From JAABRU01 sp041390465 (GTDB lineage: Bacteria > Desulfobacterota > Desulfobacteria > Desulfobacterales > Desulfococcaceae), in contig JAWKPW010000010.1 of NCBI GenBank assembly GCA_041390465.1, forward strand, positions 1 through 64,000: a stretch of 64,000 nt of DNA. Direction: 5' to 3'. The stretch's first letter is position 1; each line of letters opens with the position of its first letter. A model generated the notes under the pieces. That model made no database searches. It saw nothing but the letters and a program-made list of their open reading frames with translations, and had not been told where the DNA came from. Of this stretch, positions 1-6,770 are shown in pieces. A program made the translations under genes and the position numbers.

Positions 1-30
1 CAAATAAATCTCCCGATCAGATCGGATTTT

Positions 31-1277
31 TCAGTCAGAAAAACACATAATGTTTACACTCCAATCTTCCAAACCTTCCATCCGTTCAATCATCTCCTCA
101 TATTCTTTCATGATCTTCTTTGATAACTTTACCCCTTTTTCATAAATACCTTCCATCAGCCTGACTGCCGGATTTTTTCCATTCCATTTCATGGATCCGG
201 CCAGTCCCGGAACTTTTTCCGCACTGTGCAGAATTTCACCGTTCCAATGTTTTTCCAATATCCCCCGGACACGTTCTGCCGGATTGTATTTACTGTGATA
301 TGGCGGATAACAGACCAGATTGATATCAATCTGCTCTTTCCGGGCGAAATCAGCAATCCGCCTGACAAACTGCGTCCGACGACTGCTGTTTTCCGGTCCG
401 TTATCCAGATTCAGAACCAATGTATGCAATTCAAAACGGTTTTTTAATACGGGCCGGAGTTTCTCCAAAGCATCAACTGTAAAATCGGCAGCAATACGGT
501 TCTCAGTGAAATACAGATATGTCTCATCGTATGCCGGTAAAAATATACCGAATGGTTTCAAAACTGTATCAGGAGCAAAATCATGATCCGCCGCCTGCTC
601 TTTCTGACGACTGCATCCTCCGCGTGAAAAGGGACCGGCATTCACATTTGCTTTTGCATCCAAAGATAATCTCGGAACACCCTCCGATTCATCCGCCAAT
701 CTGTTTATTTTACGGACATTATCAAATATGGCATCTGTCTCTTTGATTTTTTTTGAGGTCTGCTTTTTTTCACTTTGTCACGATGATAATTCAGTTCATT
801 CAGTTTTGTCTGTACTGTCCGGACTTCCGGAAGTTCACTGTCTTTATAATTTTTATCCTGAATCAGACGGTTGCGGACTTCCTCCGCTGTCAGGGGAGTA
901 TAGAGACGGGTTGTGCGGAATGCCGGATCCGCCTGACTCACAGGGTCCACTGTATCTTTTATATCCTGAAGAAGATCAGTCAGATGATCTTCGGCACGCT
1001 TCCTTCCCCGACCGGAAAAATTGTCAATACAGTCAAATCCGCTTTCAAGTTCTTTTGTGCCTTTCCGAATTGTTTTTCTGTCCCATCCCAATTCCCGTTC
1101 TGCTCTGCCCTGTCCCCCTTTACCCAACAGTTTTACAACTCTGCCCATAAATTTGCGTCTCTCACTGCCGCTCAGTACCGAGCATGTTTCAATTAAAAAT
1201 ATCTTTATTTCCGATGGGAATTTTGAAGTTTCACCGATAGTTGTTAATTGACTAAGACGATCAGACATTATATGCAT
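31..1277 (-). mobile_element. ISAzo13-family transposase in two overlapping frames
   Basis: DDE transposase of the ISAzo13 family, recognised from the N-terminal block with GWDRKTIRKG, SQADPAFRTTRLYTPLTAEE and the downstream block with PRLSLDAKANVNAG and CYPPYHSKYNPAER. The first frame runs 1277-705 and the second continues to 31. Read through, the proteins join as PQKK-IKETDAIFDNVRK, which is the expected family sequence. The shift is exactly -1 and falls on a run of eight A (minus strand, 747-754) that contains the heptamer A_AAA_AAA. The element may therefore be an intact transposase made by programmed frameshifting rather than a pseudogene. Terminal inverted repeats could not be identified with confidence. 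Family call is firm; functional status is open. Confidence 0.85.
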
Positions 1278-1299
1278 GCATTCTTCCTTTCCGATTATT

Positions 1300-1560
1300 T
1301 TATGCTGATCTTAACATATTATCATATTTGTGGGGGATATTATTTTTGCTGAGTACCTTAAAAGGTTCAAATATATGTAGAACTCTACTGTGTTCCGTTT
1401 CGCCATATTGAATCCAAATATTATCTAACTGATCGCCGTTATAAATAATAAGACCATTTATCACATGGATTAAGTATTCATATTCTCTTTTTGAAAAAAT
1501 TTTCCTCCATATTGGAGAAATATTTCCATCAATAGCTTTCTGTTCGATAATTTTCATCAT
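1300..1560 (-). CDS. Hypothetical protein in an integron-cassette-like position
   Basis: An 86-residue ORF starting at MMKIIEQKAIDG, preceded by AAGGAAAA as ribosome binding site. Its start lies about 28 bp beyond the R' core site of the attC-like hairpin at 1588-1667, which is how gene cassettes are organised. The protein is charged and soluble with no recognised domain. The C-terminus ends beside the ISAzo13 copy, so it may be truncated. No function is proposed. Confidence 0.5.
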   Translation of the reverse strand: MMKIIEQKAIDGNISPIWRKIFSKREYEYLIHVINGLIIYNGDQLDNIWIQYGETEHSRVLHIFEPFKVLSKNNIPHKYDNMLRSA

Positions 1561-1587
1561 AATTTTCCTTTCTTTCTCTTCTATACT

Positions 1588-1667
1588 GTCTAACAACGAG
1601 TTAAGCGGCAAAAAGGGGTGTAGCGGTAGCGGAACCCCTTTTTGTCCGCTTGAACGATGGGTTAGCG
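1588..1667 (-). other. attC-like integron recombination site
   Basis: Read on the minus strand this is an 80 bp imperfect palindrome: CGCTAACCCATCGTTCAAGC at one end and GCCGCTTAACTCGTTGTTAG at the other. The arms CAAGCGGACAAAAAGGGG and CCCCTTTTTGCCGCTTAA pair around a short GTAGCGG-type centre. The outer boxes CTAAC and GTTAGAC fit the R''/R' consensus (RYYYAAC/GTTRRRY), and the inner CGTTCAAGC/GCTTAACTC boxes match the L''/L' layout of known attC sites such as that of aadA cassettes. One arm carries an extra base, as expected for strand selection. No integron integrase is visible, so this would be a solitary attC (CALIN-like). Confidence 0.75.
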
Positions 1668-1729
1668 TATATAGTTGCTTATTATATATCAAAAGATTTA
1701 TTTATTTTTTCAATCTCTTGTTTTAAGAT

Positions 1730-2690
1730 TCTACACCAGATATTCATCGTGGCCGAGTTCAGAGAATATGATGGCACAAAAAACAACCGGATTTGTTCTT
1801 TATGCCGCCTCAACCCATTCCCTGACTGCATTACCAGGATGAACACGTTAAATTATCAGGAATCAAACAGATTTTTTCCCGGCATCTTTAATCAGACGTT
1901 TGCAAAAAACTTTACGAACACTCTGCGCGCTCATGGTCTCATCGTACAGCATGAATCGTACTTTGCCCTGATTGGTAATTGCAGAGATCAAACTGACACG
2001 CTTCACGTCCGGCATTGAGGCGAATAACCGGGGTCTGACCTTTGGGATCAGTAGCCAAAATCCTTGATGATCGGTGTTGCAAAGCCCGGTTTCATCACCT
2101 CAATTGATTTCGGATTGTTCCTTTCAAATGCTCTAACAATGGCAGGGTATTGTTCTTCAGGCTGTTTCAATCTGTCTCTGGGTTCTGTTCACAGGCACGA
2201 CGCAGAGGTTTTTGCGGGGTAAATCCCCGGCGACCAGGGTATTCTCCGACTGTCCTGATTGGCATGCCGATTGAAAAAAGTTGCAGGATCAAATCTTTAA
2301 CTGCTCGACGAGTCCAGAGCCCAAAGGGAAATTTTAATTGATCAGGCGTTTTTTCGGTCAAGACTCTTTCAACTGATTTTCCTGGAGCGGATCAAGAGTC
2401 CGGCAAGTCCCTGTCTCTGCGCCAGAGCTTGATTCTGTATTTTCAAACCACCCTTTTACAGCTGTATATCTTGCAAACATTGGTAAAGGTGAATGCCGAC
2501 TGTTTGAGAAATTTCTTTTATTGCTCTTTCCTGATTTACGAAGTTGAATGATTTGCTTCTTTTTCGCAATGCTCTTGTATTTCAGGTCTGAGTTTTCGGG
2601 TATCTGTTTTTTCCATGCTAAAAAACTTAGCATACTTTTCTTATATTTGGTATATTTATTTGCCGGTTTAATAATCTGAATATCCCGCAA
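1730..2690 (-). pseudogene. IS630-family transposase remnant
   Basis: Degenerate IS630 transposase read in several frames on the minus strand: MRDIQIIKPANK at the N-terminus, KKKQIIQLRKSGKSNK, then TPDQLKFPFGLWTRRAVKDL and MPIRTVGEYPGRRGFTPQKP from the helix-turn-helix/winged-helix region, followed by ISAITNQGKVRFMLYDETMS, KRLIKDAGKK and PSYSPEL from the DDE catalytic core. Multiple frameshifts and stops separate these blocks, and the region ends near 1730 without a complete C-terminus. It abuts a truncated RelE-like gene and was probably the event that broke it. Confidence 0.85.
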
Positions 2691-2829
2691 TTTTCATATT
2701 TTTCAGATCAGCCGGGGAATCCGCATTCCTTATGATGCTGATAAGTTCCTTAGCGCGTTTCTTTGTTTTTGCATCATTCCGAATGCCATCCAAATCTCTG
2801 TCAAACTCTTTTCCGTAAAGCAGTTTCAT
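2668..2829 (-). pseudogene. RelE/ParE-type toxin, truncated at the IS630 boundary
   Basis: 53 codons beginning MKLLYGKEFDRDLDGI and continuing through LKNMKIAGYSDY, which resembles the N-terminal half of RelE/ParE-superfamily mRNA interferases (the family normally continues with an RIRIGDYR-like strand). The frame stops exactly where the IS630-family coding sequence begins, so the catalytic C-terminal strands are missing and the product is presumably inactive. The ~230 bp upstream hold only short, shifted frames and no convincing antitoxin. Confidence 0.5.
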
Positions 2830-3119
2830 AACTATTCCGCAAGTTTGGAAAAGATTACTGTTTCACCACATACTTCCTCCGGTATCCTCTCTATTGCAAA
2901 CCCAGTTTAGTCCAGAATAGCCTCTGAAACCGCATTCTATAAACTCCCTCCGTTCTGTCAATGCGCTGATACCAGCCTGTTTTATAAGTTCTGTAAGGTC
3001 TGTTCCGCAATAAAGGTCTGCACATTCATCTTCTCCTCCTTATCCATCATTTGGCAGCATGTCCTGATAAAAATATATGGAAAGGTCACACTGGGGTAAT
3101 TTGAAATTTAGTTTTAATT

Positions 3120-3236
3120 ATACTGTTTCAACTTTGGTTTTTTCGAAAACCGGAGCAGATTCTGCCAACCCGGTTCCCAAAGCTTTATCTGACGGTTTAA
3201 GCAATGTCTGTGCCACAAAAAACCAAAGTTGAAAGA
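3120..3236. repeat. MITE-like element, family E (copy 1)
   Basis: About 117 bp bounded by inverted ends: TATACTGTTTCAACTTTGG at the left and CCAAAGTTGAAAG at the right, each flanked inside by a T or A run. The same ends (TATACTGATCCAATTTTGG / CCAAAGTTGGATCAGTATA) bound the element at 43763-43929. Short, non-coding and with inverted termini, it fits a MITE whose parent transposase is not obvious here. Confidence 0.6.
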
Positions 3237-3323
3237 GAGGCCACAAATAAGATGAGCAAATCAATGGGTTGCCAATGTATTCAGGGGCAGGAAAATCTGC
3301 CAGTAGTCCTGCTCTTCCATGCT

Positions 3324-3590
3324 TCAGGGCAAAACTTCAACTCTTCTGATGCGCATCACTTGTTCCTGAGGCGGCTCAGCACCATCTTTCGGAATCTGGC
3401 ACCAAAGCGAAACCTTCCCCAATATATCTGACAGCGTGCCTTTGGCAACTGGATCATGATTGGATATGGTGATTTTGTGTTTTCCGGAAGCAGTCTCTTT
3501 CATCAGACGGACATGACTGCCCCTCGGACGGACAGCTTCATATCCAAGCCCTTCAGGAAAACGGATCAGATTTCTGCCCGTGACTGCCAG
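3324..3590 (-). CDS. hicA: HicA-family mRNA interferase (start codon unclear)
   Basis: Open frame with the HicA signature: VTGRNLIRFPEGLGYEAV, then RPRGSHVRLMK (the catalytic His lies in GSHVR) and HDPVAKGTLSDILGKV. HicA is a small double-stranded-RNA-binding-fold ribonuclease inhibited by HicB. It lies downstream of hicB and overlaps its end, the reverse of the common hicA-hicB order. There is no ATG, GTG or TTG in frame at the right place. A CTG at 3590 or a one-base slip from the ATG inside hicB would give the expected N-terminus, so the toxin may be inactivated. The tail after KDGAEPPQEQ extends past the usual family end. Confidence 0.6.
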   Translation of the reverse strand: MAVTGRNLIRFPEGLGYEAVRPRGSHVRLMKETASGKHKITISNHDPVAKGTLSDILGKVSLWCQIPKDGAEPPQEQVMRIRRVEVLP

Positions 3591-3811
3591 ACATGAATTT
3601 GTCCCAAATCCATCATGCCGAAAAGAGACGGAACAGGATCGTAAATATCGGCAGCATCGGAATCATCCTCAAAATGCAGTGCCAGAGCCTCTTTGAGATT
3701 TTTGACCGCCTCATCAATGGTTTTTCCCTGTGTGAAAACATCAAAATCCATGCATCTGGCGCAATAATATTCACCGTCATGACAGATTTCTGACGTGATA
3801 ATTTTTTTCAT
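3566..3811 (-). CDS. hicB: HicB-family antitoxin
   Basis: 81 residues: MKKIITSEICHDGEYYCARC followed by DFDVFTQGKTIDEAVKNLKEAL, the partial RNase H-like fold of HicB antitoxins, which bind HicA through the degenerate active site. Length fits a minimal HicB without a C-terminal DNA-binding domain. A hicA-type frame overlaps its 3' end, so the two form one operon with the antitoxin first. Confidence 0.75.
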   Translation of the reverse strand: MKKIITSEICHDGEYYCARCMDFDVFTQGKTIDEAVKNLKEALALHFEDDSDAADIYDPVPSLFGMMDLGQIHVWQSRAEI

Positions 3812-3960
3812 TGCATTTTTCCTCTGAGAATTATTTTTTTTATATTGGCAAGTTAAGAATTTTCAATCAGTTTTTTAACTTCTGAGTTTAAGAAATTGTT
3901 CTGTTATCAAAAAAATATCGCCTTGCATATAAGTACCCAACCGAAAGTTTTCAGATATAA

Positions 3961-3995
3961 AAAAACCGGATTTTTCCGGAAAAATCCGGTTTTTC
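3961..3995. repeat. AACCGGATTTTT palindrome, family B (copy 1)
   Basis: Perfect hairpin in which AAAAACCGGATTTTT pairs with AAAAATCCGGTTTTT around CCGG. The same palindrome, with small loop changes, recurs at 18129, 22518, 47819 and 60506. It lies between convergent-looking small genes and could act as a bidirectional terminator. Confidence 0.7.
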
Positions 3996-4081
3996 TGAAA
4001 TCTTTATACCCGAAAATTTATGGCACCTTACTTATCTGACATTTCTTCATCTGACAACTGTGAAACGGCTTTTATACCCCT

Positions 4082-4666
4082 TTAAAAAGATGCTAATATA
4101 TCAGCAACTTTTATCTTCAAATCTTCAAATAATTTTGATTCAAGTATATCTTCCTGTGTATAAATTTCAGACTTTGCATACTGGTTATTTTTTCCGAGGC
4201 AATATATCATAACAATTTTATCATAAGGATGAATTATCCAGTATTCTTTTACACAGTATCTTTCATACAGTTCCCTTTTGATTTTCATATCAGTTCCCAC
4301 ACTTGAAGGGGATACAATTTCAACAATCAAATCAGGCGTTCCCCTGCAGCCCCGTTCATCCAATCTGGACGGATCGCATACAACTGTTATATCAGGCTGA
4401 ACAACTGTAAAAATATCTTCATCATCGGCATTTTCAATTTCCGATAATCTCACATCAAAAGGCGCTGAATATACCTTACAGTTTTTATTTTTAAAAAAAT
4501 CATATAAACGGACTGACAATTCCATAGATATTTCCTGATGGATTCTGGAAGGAGCAGTCATACTATATTCAATGCCGTCAATGATTTCCCATCTCTCTCC
4601 GTCATCCCACTGACAGTAATCTTTATATGAAAAACTGTATTCCTGTTTAATCAAAGGTAAGCCCAT
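4082..4666 (-). CDS. Uma2 family endonuclease-like protein
   Basis: 194-residue Uma2 (DUF820) protein with the PD-(D/E)XK nuclease fold. Visible signatures are ERWEIIDGIEYSMTAPSRIH near the start, VVQPDITVVCD (catalytic Asp), and GTPDLIVEIVSPSS (the PDL..EI..PS motif with the catalytic Glu), then ELYERYCVKEYWIIHP. Such proteins are abundant in cyanobacteria and Desulfobacterota and are often dispersed among mobile elements; their substrate is unknown. It appears complete and monocistronic. Confidence 0.85.
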   Translation of the reverse strand: MGLPLIKQEYSFSYKDYCQWDDGERWEIIDGIEYSMTAPSRIHQEISMELSVRLYDFFKNKNCKVYSAPFDVRLSEIENADDEDIFTVVQPDITVVCDPSRLDERGCRGTPDLIVEIVSPSSVGTDMKIKRELYERYCVKEYWIIHPYDKIVMIYCLGKNNQYAKSEIYTQEDILESKLFEDLKIKVADILASF

Positions 4667-4723
4667 CTTATTCCCCCTTTAAACAAAGCCTGAATAACAT
4701 TCAGTTTTTCCTTAACAATGTTA

Positions 4724-5020
4724 TCAGGCATAAATAACATCCCTTTCAATGCGTTCGATAAAACTGTTCTTCACTCTTCTGCTTTTCCGGATCAGATCAA
4801 TTTTTCTGTCAAACTTTTGTTCCAAATAAATCTGCAGACCTGCCAGCCAGTCAAAACGGGGGGCATTCAGTTCAACCAGAAAGTCGAGATCACTCTCTTT
4901 GTTCTGATTTCCCGCCGCACAGGAACCGAACATTCCGATGCTTACCACACCGAATCTCTCTGCAGGAAAATTTTTGTCATCCCACATGGATTTAATGATG
5001 TCCTCAGCATATGGATTCAT
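4724..5020 (-). CDS. MNT-type minimal nucleotidyltransferase
   Basis: 98 residues starting MNPYAEDIIKSM, chosen because GAGAGG lies at good spacing upstream. It carries the nucleotidyltransferase signature GMFGSCAAGNQNKESDLDFL (GS...SDxD), as in MntA antitoxins that AMPylate HEPN toxins. No HEPN (HepT/DUF86) partner gene is adjacent, so this is an orphan MNT or its partner was lost. It follows the PD-(D/E)XK coiled-coil gene on the same strand. Confidence 0.75.
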   Translation of the reverse strand: MNPYAEDIIKSMWDDKNFPAERFGVVSIGMFGSCAAGNQNKESDLDFLVELNAPRFDWLAGLQIYLEQKFDRKIDLIRKSRRVKNSFIERIERDVIYA

Positions 5021-5172
5021 CACAAATATCCTCTCCCGGATATGTCCCAAATTTTTTATACCAGAGTTTTCTTTTTTGCTTTCCGGGGAAGCATACAGAA
5101 ACCGGATAAAAAAAATCAATGGGGTAAAACCTGCATGCAGACGCAGGGAAAATCCTCCGTCTGCATCCTTAA

Positions 5173-5904
5173 TTATGCTCTGATTTCCTCAAAATTCAGA
5201 AGATCCATATATTCCCATTCCCGGAATGCCAGAAGATATATTTTTTCCTGATTTGCCAAAGAAATCAGCTCATCCTCAAACCGCAGACTGGAAAAAACAG
5301 GAATCAGCTTTTTGTCCGCATATTCGGGAAACAGTTTTCTGAATTTTTCCATATTTTTTATAAAATCATATAGATATTGTGTTTTGGGACGGCTTTTCGC
5401 CTCAACGAGAAACACATGATCATCACTGACGCCTATGACATCAAACTCACCCGCCATCCCAAGTCTCCTGTCTTTTTTTCTGACATTGACAAAAAAACTG
5501 AGTATTTCACAGTTGAAATATTTCTCCATCACGGGCCGGACAGCAGGCGCAATAATATCTTCCACCAGAGTTCCCATCTTGTTGGCCAGTTCCCCCCATT
5601 TTTTGTTCATCTGCTTCTGATCATTGCGAACCTCATTCTTGAACTCGCTCATTTCATTCTTGAAGTCCCTCATTTCATTCTTGAACTCGCCCATTTCATT
5701 CTTGAAGTCGCTCATTTCATTCTTGAACTCGCTCATTTCATTCTTGAAGTCGCTCATTTCATTCTTGAAGTCCCTCATTTCATTCTTGAAGTCCCTCATT
5801 TCTCTTGAAAGTCTGCTCAGGCTGGTGTTGGTCTGGACAATAAACTCTCCCAAAATGAATTCCAGTTTGTCAACCCGTTCCTCAATCTCAGTATCTTCGT
5901 ACAT
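5173..5904 (-). CDS. Coiled-coil PD-(D/E)XK nuclease-like protein (DUF3782-like)
   Basis: 243 residues. After a short N-terminal helix (YEDTEIEERVDKLEF) come eight uninterrupted heptads of the type M(R/S/G)(D/E)FKNE at about residues 36-91, then a C-terminal domain with GEFDVIGVSDDHVFLVEAKS, which matches the D...E-x-K core of PD-(D/E)XK nucleases. The start at MYEDTE is chosen because GGAGG sits six bases upstream; the upstream ATG overlaps it. Homologues are common in Cyanobacteria and Desulfobacterota and their role is unknown. The heptads are encoded by near-identical 21 bp repeats, so coil length could vary. Confidence 0.8.
   Translation of the reverse strand: MYEDTEIEERVDKLEFILGEFIVQTNTSLSRLSREMRDFKNEMRDFKNEMSDFKNEMSEFKNEMSDFKNEMGEFKNEMRDFKNEMSEFKNEVRNDQKQMNKKWGELANKMGTLVEDIIAPAVRPVMEKYFNCEILSFFVNVRKKDRRLGMAGEFDVIGVSDDHVFLVEAKSRPKTQYLYDFIKNMEKFRKLFPEYADKKLIPVFSSLRFEDELISLANQEKIYLLAFREWEYMDLLNFEEIRA
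5632..5799 (-). repeat. Eight tandem 21 bp repeats encoding heptads
   Basis: Eight in-frame 21 bp units (plus-strand form TCATTCTTGAAGTCSCTCAT with small variants) encode M(R/S/G)(D/E)FKNE inside the coiled-coil gene. Units differ by only a few bases, so they expand or contract easily by slippage without breaking the frame. Confidence 0.85.
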
Positions 5905-6032
5905 ATTCATCCTCCGTATTCTCAGATTTGTGTTCCCCGTCATCAGAATCCGCAGTGTATAATTTTCTGAAAATGTGAATTAAAAGTTGAAAATTTCAGA
6001 ATGAACAGAAACATTGTCATATATTCGCAGAA

Positions 6033-6064
6033 GATTTGACAATGTTTTAAAAGTTGTCAAATTT
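6033..6064. repeat. TTGACAACTTT palindrome, family A (copy 1)
   Basis: GATTTGACAATGTTTTAAAAGTTGTCAAATT-type palindrome. The other copies are at 10147, 18221, 28191, 29241, 38591, 60637 and 61721. Confidence 0.7.
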
Positions 6065-6189
6065 TATCGGAACCCGGCTCTTGATTCGCATTGAAAACTG
6101 TCAACCGGATACTGCTTCAAGTGTGATATCTCTTTTCGTCTCTGTTCTGCCAGAACCATCAGTTTTTGCTCCGGTTCAGAGAGTTTCTG

Positions 6190-6335
6190 CCCCACCATTT
6201 CCTTTGAAAGCAAACCGCTGGCCAGCAGTAAGTAGTCGGCGGGTCTGCTTCACCCACAAATCCCACAGATCCAAAACGCAGAGGCATGAGGCAGTTATGC
6301 CGGGACTGATGCTCAAACAGCAGATATACCATTAC
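6190..6335 (-). pseudogene. Possible Rpn-family (PD-(D/E)XK) transposase-like fragment
   Basis: On the minus strand one frame reads VYLLFEHQSRHNCLMPLRF and the next reads DLWDLWVKQTRRLLTAGQRF. Together they resemble the conserved LLFEHQS...MPLRLL..Y...W segment of Rpn/PDDEXK-type recombination nucleases. Only this short piece survives, with at least one frameshift. The rest of 5960-6445 shows nothing recognisable. Confidence 0.4.
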
Positions 6336-6445
6336 TTGAAACAGTTGGATTCAGGACATCCGATTTTTTTCAGATCTGAATTCTGCACAGAAAAACTCTG
6401 TGTCACTCTGCGGTTAAAATATGCTCAGCAGAATGACCAAAATAT

Positions 6446-6588
6446 GATAGTGGGTCAAATCCGTTGATTCGGGTCTGACACCGGGACGGAAAAAATCCGC
6501 AAGGATTGATATTATTATAGAAAATATTGAAAAAAAACAATCCGAATCCCGGAAGGGATGACATTGTCAACCGGTTTGACCCACTATC
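6446..6588. repeat. MITE-like element, family D (copy 1)
   Basis: 143 bp bounded by GATAGTGGGTCAAATCCGTT and its inverted counterpart CCGGTTTGACCCACTATC. Inside are ATTCCGGGAAGGGATGACAT-type and GGACGGAAAAAATCCG-type blocks. The same ends and interior recur in the copy at 24757-24900; the copy at 55041-55190 shares the ends. Non-coding. Confidence 0.75.
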
Positions 6589-6710
6589 TAAAAACCAAGT
6601 TGCTCATGTACTGGTGATCTGATCAATCCAGAAACGAAACTGCTCATGCAGGAATCTTGAATCTGTGAACTGCAATAACCGGATTTTTTGAAAAAATCAG
6701 TTTTTGTGCA

Positions 6711-6759
6711 CTGACAGACTTTCCGTCTGGCACGCCTTTGGGAAATTCCTTTCAGGAAA
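6711..6759. repeat. Short hairpin repeat with AGACTTTC..TCTGGCAC core (copy 1)
   Basis: CTGACAGACTTTCCGTCTGGCAC followed by a CCTTTGG segment; a close copy lies at 46954-47007. It sits directly upstream of the PLD-SNF2 gene. Confidence 0.5.
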
Positions 6760-6770
6760 TCATTTGATCT

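Noticed and set aside
2831..3060. Searched for an antitoxin upstream of the truncated RelE-like gene.
   Set aside because: Only a 15-codon start (MNVQTFIAEQTLQNL) and a second short frame are present; nothing identifiable as an antitoxin.
5632..5799. The regularly spaced 21 bp repeats were considered as a CRISPR-like array.
   Set aside because: There are no spacers; the units are contiguous and in frame within a coding sequence.
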